DNA of 64,000 bases from Clostridiaceae bacterium (GCA_910574345.1 CAJSZV010000018.1:16843-80842); one strand, 5' to 3'; shown: positions 55,819-63,429, counted from the first letter of the stretch. Notes: generated by a model from the letters alone, not told the origin. A program made the numbers and translations.

Positions 55819-55935
55819 GGTGCTAAACGTCCAGTGGACGTTTGTTCAGCACCGACCGTAGCGGAGCGAAGATGCGGGAGCATGAAATGCGGAGCAATCC
55901 GTAGGCATCAGGGGGGCAAAAGACCTTTTGACCCC
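55819..55935. repeat. Structured intergenic element with hairpins
   Basis: Between the DUF554 start and the first broken gene lies a hairpin-rich block: GGTGCT-AAACGTCCA (55819-55833) pairs with TGGACGTTT and AGCACC (55835-55853); a GC-rich middle (GATGCGGGAGCATGAAATGC) can also fold; and CAAAAG-AC-CTTTTG (55917-55930) is flanked by G and C runs. It encodes no protein. It resembles short intergenic repeats of Lachnospiraceae genomes, from memory; no second copy is in this window. Confidence 0.5.
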
Positions 55936-56132
55936 AACATCATAATATAGGTGCAAGACAAAAAAATCAAGTATAATATTGTAAGGATTTTCAAGCCTTT
56001 GAACCGGAAATCACATTTGAGATTAAAGATGACAGCGGAGCCGGCTATGAACATTGCAAAATGAAAGCATGAACCATTTCTCTGCTGTTGAGTGGGAGGA
56101 AGATTATAAAAGTAAATTGGAGGGGTTTACAA

Positions 56133-56225
56133 GTGAAGAGACTTAAAATGCATACCCCGAATCTGGCGGATGATAATTTTAAAAAGCTGGCTGCAATGTT
56201 TCCCAATGCGGTGACGGAAACAATT
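56133..56225 (+). pseudogene. 5' fragment of a type III DNA-methyltransferase (mod-like) gene
   Basis: A GTG with TTGGAGGGG 8 bases upstream begins KRLKMHTPNLADDNFKKLAAM and FPNAVTETI, the usual N-terminus of type III/beta-class site-specific adenine methyltransferases. Homology stops after about 31 codons, where a fragment of a transposase gene on the other strand begins. An open frame ending EIKDDSGAGYEHCKMKA and stopping at 56072 may be the end of a preceding gene of the same lost locus; I cannot name it. Confidence 0.55.
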
Positions 56226-56500
56226 ACCGGAATTGCTTTTGATACCATAACATCATTCCGGACAGAGTGATCATAGGCATCCGTTTTCAGAGTATAATAA
56301 AATGTGTTAAGTGAAGTACCGGACAGTCTGGAGATCACATGGCTGTGGGCAAAGCGTACCGAGCGGAAAATGTCCAGAGTCAGAATGGAAATGACCAAAA
56401 GGAACAGGTTGCAGGCGGTTGGTTTGGAAGCATCTGAAAAATAATCCTGAAAATATAAAAACTGTCTGTTAAAAACGGAATTTTTAAAGTATAATCTCAT
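56226..56500 (-). pseudogene. N-terminal fragment of an IS4-like transposase
   Basis: Minus-strand frame beginning MRLYFKNSVFNRQFLYFQDY and continuing ASKPTACNLFLLV, FRSVRFAHSHV and SLNTFYYTLKTD matches the N-terminal ~90 residues of IS4-superfamily transposases common in clostridia. No DDE residues remain; homology ends at about 56222-56226 against the methyltransferase fragment. The element is a remnant left by a deletion. Confidence 0.65.
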
Positions 56501-56524
56501 TTTTGATACTTTGAGAGTCAAGTA

Positions 56525-56565
56525 AGTGCCACGACCCCTGATAAATACTAGGGTTGTGGCACTTT
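56525..56565. other. Hairpin upstream of the transposase remnant
   Basis: AAGTGCCACGACCC (from 56525) pairs with GGGTTGTGGCACTT (to 56565) with one G-T type mismatch. Likely the end-proximal stem of the former insertion sequence that blocks read-through into its transposase. Confidence 0.5.
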
Positions 56566-56660
56566 ATGCTGTATGCGCGAAATATAGTAATGTTTTATTT
56601 TGTGATTGAAATCTCGCTGTTTTCGTCCATCTTCGTCCGCTTTACCTGATCAAGATTGAT

Positions 56661-56885
56661 TCATGCGTAGCTTGCCGCCTCGGTGTCAATGCCGTATCCG
56701 CTATAAAGGCCAAGGTTTTCCATCAGGGAAACACTCTGTCCCTCATCGTCGGATACCTCCACCATGCCCCCGGTTTTCTGCAAAAACATGGTAGCGGCAG
56801 ATGTCCCGCTTTGGCAGGCGGTCAGAAACAGAGCGAGGGCCAGCAGGAGGGAAGCCAGCCGGGCAGGAGAATTTTGACGTTTCAT
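56661..56885 (-). pseudogene. Truncated FecR-like lipoprotein
   Basis: A 74-residue remnant with an intact lipoprotein signal (MKRQNSPARLASLLLALALF, lipobox LTAC) and the start of a FecR-type domain (MFLQKTGGMVEVSDDEG, NLGLYSGYGIDTEAASYA). Related proteins continue with WINLD and hundreds more residues; here a stop follows at once. Start 56885 follows a weak ribosome site. About 240 bp of upstream sequence to 57125 holds no gene I can see. Confidence 0.65.
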
Positions 56886-57125
56886 GGTCATGACATACCT
56901 TTCTGCTGTGTTGCAGGGCGTCAAAGAGAATAATACTCATGTGCCTTAACACAGCCGTGGAAAACTTGTTTAAAAATAATTGAGAAAACAGCACATTGTA
57001 CCATACGGAACAGCAGATTACAACAGAGTTGTCAATGAATTAGGGCTGTTTCATGAAGACTTCATAGACCATTTTCAAATCATAAGCCAACATGTTCTGC
57101 GGTGAAAGCCTGCTTGGGTGTAGTT

Positions 57126-57800
57126 TTACCGACGAACTTTGGCCAGATGAAATACCCCTAAAAGCCCCCCATAACACAGACACAGTACCCCGATATGCAA
57201 AGCAGTAGACACAAAAAGTCCCATTCTGTCAAAACCATCCCACAAAGAAAAAAAACCATAATAAACCCCGATAGAGATGACCAGAAGAGCAGCCGGCTTG
57301 ACGATCATCTCGATTGCGTCCCAGGAAAAGGACACCAGTCGTTGGAGAGATACCAGGTGAAGGAAGGCCAGCAGAAGCTCACTGGCAAGCATTCCCCACA
57401 GGTAAGCAGTGATGCCGAATCTGGGAATACCTATGAGAACAAAAGCCAGGCGCAGAAGAAGAGCCGTAATATTCTGAAGAAATGTGGTGGTGGTCTTTCC
57501 CAGCCCGTTTAGAATACTTCCCATAGTAGTGGCCAGGTAGAGGAAAGGACACAGCCATGCCAGGATCTGCATGAAGGAACCGGCTGAAGGGTCCTTAAAG
57601 ACGCTGACACCCAGCTCTGCACCGAACAAGGTAAAGATGCCGATGCACAGAATCCCCATGTACAGACTGTAGCGTAAAGACATAGAAATCGTTTGGGCAA
57701 TGCGGGTGTTGTTGCCGTCTGCCTGTGCCTCCGCAACGGTGGGGAGGAGAAGGACGGCCATGGAGTTGGTGATGGCGGAGGGGAAGAAGATAAAGGGGGA
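57126..57800 (-). pseudogene. C-terminal half of a SpoVB/MurJ-like polysaccharide flippase
   Basis: The minus-strand frame from about 57800 reads ITPSPFIFFPSAITNS and LLLPTVAEAQADGN, then six further hydrophobic segments to the normal C-terminus, matching the second half of MOP-superfamily oligosaccharide flippases (SpoVB type, usually ~450 residues). The first half is missing: upstream of ~57800 the frame stays open but turns into AT-rich sequence with no resemblance to the family. The break coincides with the start of the conjugative-element genes, so the gene was probably cut by insertion or deletion there. Confidence 0.7.
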
Positions 57801-58115
57801 AGGAGTTATAATAGGGATAAAGTTGGAAAACTTTGATAAACGCCGAAGTTTACGAGGTTTTTTGATTTTATTCCTATTTTTTATGCAGTACGGTTTTGTA
57901 CCTAATAAGACACGTGAGATGAGCGGTTTTGTAGAGAGAAGGAAGGTGATAAAAAATTTATCAAAACTGCTCTCAATAAAAAGGAATGAATGATTGAATA
58001 TGTGTATAGTTTATAAGAAATATAGAGGCTTGTCAAGGAAAAGGAGTGAGCTGGAAAACGGACGGGAGATGGGGGTTATAGAGACTTTTTTATAGAGAGG
58101 AAAAGGAGGGATTCT
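57801..58115. other. Gene-free AT-rich stretch at the probable left edge of the mobile element
   Basis: No convincing gene. It contains GTACGGTTTTGTAC (palindromic) and a second GCGGTTTTGTAG 40 bp later, and AAAGTTGGAAAACTTT as an inverted repeat near 57823, which could be recombinase or end-binding sites. A ribosome site for the next gene ends the stretch. Confidence 0.4.
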
Positions 58116-58532
58116 ATGGTGAAAGAAGGAAGGGCAATATTGTTTCGGAGCCAAAGCCATAAGTTGTTCTATGAACAGTATTTGCCGCAATGCCGGTATC
58201 AGGACGCTTACCATGCGGCATTGGTGTACTGTCTGGGAATCGACAGGGATACAAGAGATCATGTAAATGAGATCTATGATTTTAAGACAGGGTTCGTGAA
58301 GACTGAGTGTCTGCATGACGGGTGGCAGACTTCCGGGAGTAAGAAGATTGTCCGTATGGCTTACAACCTATATAACAATGGAACTCCAAGCGTGTTCGAT
58401 TATGAGGACTCAGAGGAGCAGTTGACGGAATGCGGGCGATATACGGTGGAAGAATTGTTCTGTTGTGGGTATGCGCCTTATTTCTGGCAGGCGGTGAAGA
58501 TTCGTTATCCGGAGTATTGTGGAGCAGCTTAG
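58116..58532 (+). CDS. Conjugative-element hypothetical protein (DUF6075-like)
   Basis: A 138-residue soluble protein with conserved-looking blocks YHAALVYCLGIDRDTRDHV, GWQTSGS, FNLY-like YNLYNNGTPSVFDYE and ELFCCGYAPYFWQAVKIRYPEYC. From memory this resembles DUF6075 proteins that occur in conjugative elements of Lachnospiraceae and Ruminococcaceae. AAAGGAGGG precedes the ATG. Stop lies 29 bp before parA. Function unknown. Confidence 0.65.
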   Translation: MVKEGRAILFRSQSHKLFYEQYLPQCRYQDAYHAALVYCLGIDRDTRDHVNEIYDFKTGFVKTECLHDGWQTSGSKKIVRMAYNLYNNGTPSVFDYEDSEEQLTECGRYTVEELFCCGYAPYFWQAVKIRYPEYCGAA

Positions 58533-58561
58533 AAAGAGAAGAGAGTAACGGAGGAAAAAAG

Positions 58562-59350
58562 ATGGCAAAGGTCATAACCATAGCTTCGCAGAAAGGCGGA
58601 GTGGGAAAAAGTACAACTTGTGTAAATCTGGGCATTGGGCTGGCCAGGGAGGGAAAGAGAGTCCTTTTGATTGACTCGGATGCCCAGGGCAGTATGACAG
58701 CGTGCCTGGGGATTGCGGAACCAGATGAGCTGGATGTTACTTTGGTGAATTTAATGGAAAAGGTGGTCAATGATGACCCCTGGGAACCAGGTGAGGGGAT
58801 TCTTCACCATGAGGAGGGCGTGGATTTTCTTCCGGCAAATATCGAACTGGCAGGCATGGAGACCACCCTGGTGAATATGATGAGCCGGGAGACGATTCTG
58901 AGGCAGTATATTGACAAGGTTCGGGAACGATATGATTTTATTTTGCTGGATACCATGCCTTCTCTGGGGATGATAACCATTAATGCCCTGGTGGCGGCGG
59001 ATAGTGTTCTGATTCCGGTGGAATCGGCTTATTTGTCGGTGAAGGGGCTGCAGCAGTTGATCAAGACCATTGGACGGGTGCGGAGGCAGCTGAATAGGAA
59101 CCTGGAGATTGAAGGCATTTTGCTTACCAAGGTGGACCGCAGGACGAATTACGCAAAGGATATCTCTGATCGGCTTCGGGAAGCTTATGGGGACAGGATA
59201 CATATTTTTGAGAATTGTATCCCGTTATCCATTAAGGCGGCGGAAACCAGTGCGGAGGGAAAGAGCATTTTTATCCATGCCCCTAAGGGAATCGTGGCGG
59301 AGGGGTATGCGGCACTGACAAAGGAGGTGCTTTCCCATGGGGAGTCGTAG
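58562..59350 (+). CDS. parA: ParA-family partition ATPase (Soj-like)
   Basis: A 262-residue deviant Walker ATPase: KGGVGKSTT (~11-19), SDAQGSMT (~40), LLDTMPSLG and a C-terminal ribose-binding region. Start 58562 chosen for GGAGG and the canonical MAKVITIASQKGG opening; the longer frame overlaps the previous gene. Overlaps parB by 14 bp. Segregates plasmids or the excised circular form of conjugative elements. Confidence 0.93.
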   Translation: MAKVITIASQKGGVGKSTTCVNLGIGLAREGKRVLLIDSDAQGSMTACLGIAEPDELDVTLVNLMEKVVNDDPWEPGEGILHHEEGVDFLPANIELAGMETTLVNMMSRETILRQYIDKVRERYDFILLDTMPSLGMITINALVAADSVLIPVESAYLSVKGLQQLIKTIGRVRRQLNRNLEIEGILLTKVDRRTNYAKDISDRLREAYGDRIHIFENCIPLSIKAAETSAEGKSIFIHAPKGIVAEGYAALTKEVLSHGES

Positions 59351-60242
59351 TGCGGATAAGATCAAGTTCCGTTCTTTTGATGATCTGTTTGGGGAGCAGG
59401 AGCCGAAAGGGGTAGAAAAGGAAACAAAGGGAACCGTGGAAGATCAGGTGGTCAGAATAGTGCTGGCAGAGCTTCATCCGTTTAAGGGACATCCATTTCG
59501 CGTTATGGAAGATGAAGAAATGATGGAAATGGTGGAGAGTGTGAGGCAGTTTGGCGTTCTGGTGCCTGTGATTGTCCGGCCGGATAAGGGTGAGGGATAT
59601 GAGATTATTGCGGGTCACAGGAGGAAGCGGGCCAGTGAACTGGCCGGGTGTTCGGATATTCCGGCGATTGTTCGGGATTTGACGGATGATGAGTCGGTTA
59701 TTGCCATGGTGGATTCCAATATTCAGAGGCTGAATATTCTTCCTTCGGAGAAGGCAAGGGCTTACCGGATGAAAATGGAGGCCATGGAACATCAGGGTGT
59801 GAAGGGAGGACAGCATACAGCGGCGGTATTGGGTGAGGCTTCTGGGGAGAGTGCCAGGACGGTTCACAGGTATATCCGGCTTACCTATCTGGTGCCGGAA
59901 CTGCTGGAACTGGTGGATCAGAAGCGGATTCCTGTTGTTGTGGGTGAGAGCCTTTCTTTTTTGAGAGAAGGGGAGCAGGAGCTGGTGAGGGATTATGTGG
60001 TGCAAAGGCAGGTGTTTCCGTCAAAGGGGGAAGCGGAATTGCTGCGGGTGGAAAGTGGTAAGGGGGAGTTGAGTGATGAGAAGGTTCGGGAGATTTTGTG
60101 CAGGAATGTGAAAGCCGTAGGAGGAATCACCATTTCGGCAAAGCGGATTCGGGATTATTTTCCGGAGGGGTATACGAAGGAGGAGATTGAGAAGATCGTT
60201 TACAGCCTTTTGGATTCCTGGAGGGCGAAGGGGAGTGGGTAG
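59337..60242 (+). CDS. parB: ParB-family partition protein
   Basis: A 301-residue CTPase/DNA-binding protein: CTP-binding blocks VVPVIVRP-like VLVPVIVRPD (~78) and AGHRRKRASELAG (~95-107), helix-turn-helix region with GESARTVHRYIRL (~168-180), and a C-terminal dimerisation part. AAGGAGG lies in the end of parA. The downstream palindrome array is its obvious candidate binding site. Confidence 0.93.
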   Translation: MGSRSADKIKFRSFDDLFGEQEPKGVEKETKGTVEDQVVRIVLAELHPFKGHPFRVMEDEEMMEMVESVRQFGVLVPVIVRPDKGEGYEIIAGHRRKRASELAGCSDIPAIVRDLTDDESVIAMVDSNIQRLNILPSEKARAYRMKMEAMEHQGVKGGQHTAAVLGEASGESARTVHRYIRLTYLVPELLELVDQKRIPVVVGESLSFLREGEQELVRDYVVQRQVFPSKGEAELLRVESGKGELSDEKVREILCRNVKAVGGITISAKRIRDYFPEGYTKEEIEKIVYSLLDSWRAKGSG

Positions 60243-60259
60243 AAAGAATAGTGATGCCT

Positions 60260-60563
60260 TTGTGCCACGGTGGCAGAAAGCAGGGATGGGAGTCCTTGTG
60301 CCATGGTGGCACAAAGTATATTTAGGAGCTTTGTGCCACGGTGGCATAAAGTATGGATGGGAACCTTGTGCCATGGTGGCAGAAGGTATGAATGGGAACC
60401 TTGTGCCACGGTGGCATAAAGAGAGAGTGGAAGCCTTGTGCTATGATGGCAGAAAGTAAAGAGTAGGAGTCTTTATGCCACGATGGCAGAAAGTATGAGT
60501 AGAGTTCCTTGTGTCACAGTGGCATAAAGCATAAATTGGAGCTTTTATGTCATGGTGACACAA
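60260..60563. repeat. Array of nine palindromic iterons, candidate parS centromere
   Basis: Nine copies of the 19-bp palindrome TTGTGCCACGGTGGCACAA begin at 60260, 60296, 60331, 60366, 60401, 60436, 60473, 60509 and 60545, with 35-37 bp between starts. The central TGCCAC-G-GTGGCA is best kept; copies drift more toward the distal end, where two half-like degenerate copies follow (near 60580 and 60616). Starts 17 bp after parB. A further perfect copy is at 63196. No gene occupies 60243-60779. Confidence 0.85.
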
Positions 60564-60779
60564 AGTATATTTATGACTTTTGTGTCGTCATAATAGGAAC
60601 CTATGGAAGAATTTTTTGTGTCGGCGCAAGAGGATAACAGGGGAAAAAGGGATAAAACAGCAAAAGTATTTTATAGTGTTTTCTGGTGATTCTAGGTAGG
60701 GTAGTTCATTCTCCAAAGCAAATTTTGAAACTTAACAGAGCAATTTGTTTAATTTTTAAATTTGATTTGGAGGATTATT

Positions 60780-61334
60780 ATGGGTAAGAGCGGAGTTATT
60801 ACGGAGAAAAGCAAAGAAAACAAGGCGTATCATAATGTGATTGTACTGTTTAAGATTTATCGTTCGGTTTCCTGGCGTATGCAGGTACAGATCGGGCAGG
60901 TGAAGCACCGTTTCCGGAAGGAATATGGGACAGATGTGGACAGCTTTCTGGAATCTATTTATCAGGCAGGAATGGACTTGAATGATGATGAGGCGAATAT
61001 TAAGCCGCGGGTGGAAGCGATCAGCAGCTCCAATAAGTTTTTGAAACTGATTGATGAATCGGTGGAATTGATGAGATTGTATCATCCCCAGGGGGAGAGG
61101 TATTACTGGGTTTTGTATTATACCTATATGACACCGCACCAGCTGGGTAATATTTCGGAGATTATGGAGAAGCTGGAGCCGCATTTGTCTCAGGGAGTAG
61201 GAATTAACCGGAGCACTTATTTCCGGTGGAGGGATAGCGCTCTGAAGGCAGTAGAAGGGATTTTGTGGGGGTATGAGGAGGAAAGCCGGAGACTGTTGGA
61301 ACATTACCGGGATACGTGGAGAGAAGATTTGTAA
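60780..61334 (+). CDS. Conjugative-element protein, possible transcription regulator
   Basis: A 184-residue protein starting at 60780 with TTGGAGG 7 bases upstream. It is basic and helical; the C-terminal part (RYYWVLYYTYMTP, GINRSTYFRWRDSALKAVEGI) resembles the sigma-region-4-like helix-turn-helix seen in ArpU-type phage/element regulators. No catalytic motif. I do not recognise the family with certainty. Lies between the palindrome array and HicAB. Confidence 0.6.
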   Translation: MGKSGVITEKSKENKAYHNVIVLFKIYRSVSWRMQVQIGQVKHRFRKEYGTDVDSFLESIYQAGMDLNDDEANIKPRVEAISSSNKFLKLIDESVELMRLYHPQGERYYWVLYYTYMTPHQLGNISEIMEKLEPHLSQGVGINRSTYFRWRDSALKAVEGILWGYEEESRRLLEHYRDTWREDL

Positions 61335-61439
61335 TCATAATTTAGTAAAAGTATTCATTCAGTATTTGAACATAGAGGGAACTATAGATTTTATAAATAG
61401 TAATTAGATGTATGTTTTGTTTTTTGCGACTAAAAATAG

Positions 61440-61468
61440 TTGCAGCTTGTTTGAATGATGTGTATAAT
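61440..61468 (+). promoter_or_regulatory. Promoter of hicAB
   Basis: TTGCAG (61440-61445), 17 bp, TATAAT (61463-61468); hicA ATG is 23 bp after the -10. Confidence 0.65.
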
Positions 61469-61490
61469 GGCAGTAATCGGAGGTTATGCT

Positions 61491-61745
61491 ATGGGACAAA
61501 AAGACAAACTGATCCAGCGTTTAAAGTCAAAGCCTAAAGATTTTACATTTGATGATGCGGAAACTCTCCTCAGATATTTAGATTATTTTCGATCTAATAA
61601 AGGAAAAACCAGCGGTTCCCGTGTTATGTTTATAAATGAACAACATGGAAGCATATTGCTTCATAAGCCACACCCGCAAAAGGAATTAAAAAGCTATCAG
61701 ATGAAACAACTGATAGAAATTTTAGAACAGGAGGGTCTCATATGA
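61491..61745 (+). CDS. hicA: HicA-family toxin (mRNA interferase)
   Basis: An 84-residue double-stranded-RNA-binding-fold protein starting at 61491 after CGGAGG. It carries the family pattern GSRVMF and the catalytic His in ILLHKPHPQKELK, with the C-terminal QLIEILEQEGLI helix. Upstream in-frame starts lack ribosome sites. Overlaps hicB by ATGA. HicA cleaves mRNA when not bound by HicB; here it likely stabilises the mobile element. Confidence 0.85.
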   Translation: MGQKDKLIQRLKSKPKDFTFDDAETLLRYLDYFRSNKGKTSGSRVMFINEQHGSILLHKPHPQKELKSYQMKQLIEILEQEGLI

Positions 61746-62080
61746 ATAATACGATTCAGTATAAAGGCTATATTGGAAGTGTTGAATTTTCGGAAGAAGA
61801 CAGTATTTTTTATGGTAAAGTTATGGGGATTCGTTCCTTGATTTCTTATGAAGGTGAAAGTGCCAGGGAGCTTTTGGCAGATTTTCACGGTGCTGTGGAT
61901 GATTATCTGGAGAGTTGTAAGGCTGAGGGGAAGGAACCAGAAGTTGCTTTTAAGGGGAGTTTCAATATCCGCCTTTCTCCGGAACTGCATAAACGTATTT
62001 ACATTTATGCAGCTGCACATCAGATGTCTATGAATCGTTATATTGAAGAAATATTGGAGAAATCTCCAGCTGCACAATAA
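61742..62080 (+). CDS. hicB: HicB-family antitoxin
   Basis: A 112-residue antitoxin: N-terminal partially degraded RNase-H-like fold (YKGYIGSVEFSEEDSIFYGKV, split) that masks HicA, and a C-terminal ribbon-helix-helix (FNIRLSPELHKRIYIYA, MNRYIEEIL) for DNA binding and autoregulation. Confidence 0.88.
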   Translation: MNNTIQYKGYIGSVEFSEEDSIFYGKVMGIRSLISYEGESARELLADFHGAVDDYLESCKAEGKEPEVAFKGSFNIRLSPELHKRIYIYAAAHQMSMNRYIEEILEKSPAAQ

Positions 62081-62092
62081 AATAATTCATAC

Positions 62093-62140
62093 AACACTAT
62101 ATATAGCATATCCTTATTGACAGATACTGTATATAGTGTT
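62093..62140. promoter_or_regulatory. Inverted repeat around the -35 after hicB
   Basis: AACACTATATA (62093-62103) and TATATAGTGTT (62130-62140) are perfect 11-bp arms flanking and overlapping the downstream promoter spacer. Could be an operator for HicB (a ribbon-helix-helix protein) or another element regulator. Confidence 0.45.
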
Positions 62141-62145
62141 ATTAT
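62117..62145 (+). promoter_or_regulatory. Strong promoter ahead of leader RNA 1
   Basis: Consensus TTGACA (62117-62122), exactly 17 bp, TATTAT (62140-62145). No gene starts for ~240 bp and a terminator intervenes. Confidence 0.75.
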
Positions 62146-62151
62146 ATAGGA

Positions 62152-62312
62152 GTATTGATTTATATATCTTTTAGGTGAAGGATATAATAAAAATTTGTTC
62201 CTGTATGCACAAGCAGGAAGCCAAACGGTGAATATCTTACCGGATTGCTTTTGTTTATCTATGAATCAGAGAATGACGCTCATTTTGTAATGGAAATGCG
62301 GCGTCTTTTTTT
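62152..62312 (+). ncRNA. Leader or small RNA 1, ending in an intrinsic terminator
   Basis: From the expected start of the consensus promoter to a terminator: stem GACGC (62275-62279) with GCGTC (62301-62305), stacked on CATTT (62281-62285) with AAATG (62294-62298), then seven T (62306-62312). About 160 nt with no ribosome-site-preceded reading frame. Either a stand-alone small RNA or an attenuator for the gene at 62383. Confidence 0.55.
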
Positions 62313-62382
62313 GTGCAGAAAAAGGGACGGCGATATGGAAGGAGGGCAGAGACTTAGATTTATCAAAATGAAGGAGGGGCGA

Positions 62383-62832
62383 ATGAAACGGGACAAATTT
62401 AAGAAAATGCGGCTTTGGCTGGAGACGTTGAAGCCTGCGAAGGCGGAGGATTGTGCGCTGCTTTTGAAGGGGCTGACCATGGAGACATCGGAGACGTCAA
62501 ATTTTTCTATGGAGTCTGTGGAGCAGAAAAAGAGGGAGTTGAAAAATGGCATTCTGTCGGTGGAGATGGAGGCCAGGGGAATCCGGACGGATGATAAGCG
62601 TTTGGCTCATTTGAAGACGGGACGGCAGGCGGAAATCCTGGATTATAATTATTTTAAATCCAGGATGCCGGAGATGGTGATTACGGATATTCAGGCGGAG
62701 GTGTTTGATTTCCGCAAAAGCAGGGTGGTTCCGTTTGCGGTAAAGAGGCTGGAGTTTTCTTTCGGCAATGGGAAAAAGGTTGACATGACAGACAGGGTGA
62801 GTGTGTTGTCACTGGATCGTCTGGCAGGCTGA
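62383..62832 (+). CDS. Conjugative-element hypothetical protein
   Basis: A 149-residue charged soluble protein; start 62383 follows AAGGAGGGG. Blocks ETLKPAKAEDCALLLKGLT and LKTGRQAEILDYNYFKSRMP are visible but I know no function. It lies just after the leader-terminator unit, which may control it, and 16 bp ahead of the next small gene. Confidence 0.55.
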   Translation: MKRDKFKKMRLWLETLKPAKAEDCALLLKGLTMETSETSNFSMESVEQKKRELKNGILSVEMEARGIRTDDKRLAHLKTGRQAEILDYNYFKSRMPEMVITDIQAEVFDFRKSRVVPFAVKRLEFSFGNGKKVDMTDRVSVLSLDRLAG

Positions 62833-62848
62833 GGAAAGGGGAATTTTT

Positions 62849-63088
62849 ATGGTGAAGGATGTAAAACTGCAGGCAAAGAGAAGTGTTCATGTGACGGGGA
62901 AAGTCCAGTTTCCGGTAAAGATTGGGGAAGAGGCTTGTTATCTTTATGGGGACAGCGTATGGTGGACGGACAAAGTGAAAAGAATTCTTGAGATTGCGGC
63001 AGATTATATCCGCATTGAGACCACGCATTATTATTATACGATTGTGTGGAATGACAGGGAGCAGGGGCGGTTGCGGGCCGCTGCGTAA
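62849..63088 (+). CDS. Small conjugative-element hypothetical protein
   Basis: A 79-residue protein with start 62849 after GAGGAAAGGGG. Beta-rich pattern (VHVTGKVQFPVKIGEEACYLYG, split; WWTDKVKRILEIA; IRIETTHYYYTIVW) without known motif. Same strand and probably same transcript as the preceding gene. Confidence 0.6.
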   Translation: MVKDVKLQAKRSVHVTGKVQFPVKIGEEACYLYGDSVWWTDKVKRILEIAADYIRIETTHYYYTIVWNDREQGRLRAAA

Positions 63089-63195
63089 TAGGGAAGGAGT
63101 GTGTGGAAGGAGCAGCCATTAGAATGGCTGCTTTTTCCACTGGCAAGGAAGAATTATTTTGATGAAAAGCCGCAGGCTGGAAAGGAGTCTAAACC

Positions 63196-63214
63196 TTGTG
63201 CCACGGTGGCACAA
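63196..63214. repeat. Isolated perfect copy of the ParB-type palindrome
   Basis: TTGTGCCACGGTGGCACAA, identical to the array consensus, and further extended by CC/GG to a 23-bp palindrome around a central G. It sits 2.6 kb from the array, 47 bp before the promoter of leader RNA 2. Confidence 0.85.
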
Positions 63215-63260
63215 GGCAGAAATGGGACGGAAAAGAGACTACATTGGGACTATGCAGCTA

Positions 63261-63289
63261 TTGACTTGCGATTTTGAATCTTTTATAAT
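63261..63289 (+). promoter_or_regulatory. Strong promoter ahead of leader RNA 2
   Basis: TTGACT (63261-63266), exactly 17 bp, TATAAT (63284-63289). Confidence 0.75.
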
Positions 63290-63295
63290 GGTATC

Positions 63296-63396
63296 ATCAA
63301 TTTTTATGCATGGTTAAGACATGGAGAGCCATAGGAATTGAAACCGAATATTGCAATCATGGGAAGCAATCATCAGATTTGGTGGTTGCTTTTTTT
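63296..63396 (+). ncRNA. Leader or small RNA 2, ending in an intrinsic terminator
   Basis: About 100 nt from the expected start to a terminator: AAGCAATCATCA (63364-63375), loop GATT, TGGTGGTTGCTT (63380-63391; pairs with G-U wobble) and a run of T to 63396. The pilin-like gene begins 34 bp later, so an attenuation role is likely. Confidence 0.55.
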
Positions 63397-63429
63397 GTGC
63401 CCGAATGGGCGGAAAGGAGGCTGGCGGTA

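Noticed and set aside
56088..56270. Intact 60-residue + strand protein
   Set aside because: Only the first ~31 codons after the GTG resemble a methyltransferase; the rest is antisense to the transposase fragment.
57801..58010. Long minus-strand open frame continuing the flippase upstream to ~58010
   Set aside because: The translated text is Lys/Phe/Ser-rich with no membrane pattern or family resemblance and no start codon with a ribosome site; it is open by chance in AT-rich sequence.
60187..60459. Repetitive 90-codon frame through the palindrome array
   Set aside because: Its repeats simply follow the DNA iterons; there is no ribosome site and the opposite strand shows equally repetitive frames.
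60260..60563. CRISPR array
   Set aside because: The 19-bp units are palindromic and imperfect, spacers are short (~16-18 bp) and similar, and no cas gene is nearby; a ParB site array fits better.
63310..63429. ATG start at 63310 for the pilin-like gene
   Set aside because: It would translate through the terminator of leader RNA 2 and lacks a ribosome site, whereas TTG 63430 has AAAGGAGG at 9 bp and gives a normal-sized pilin.
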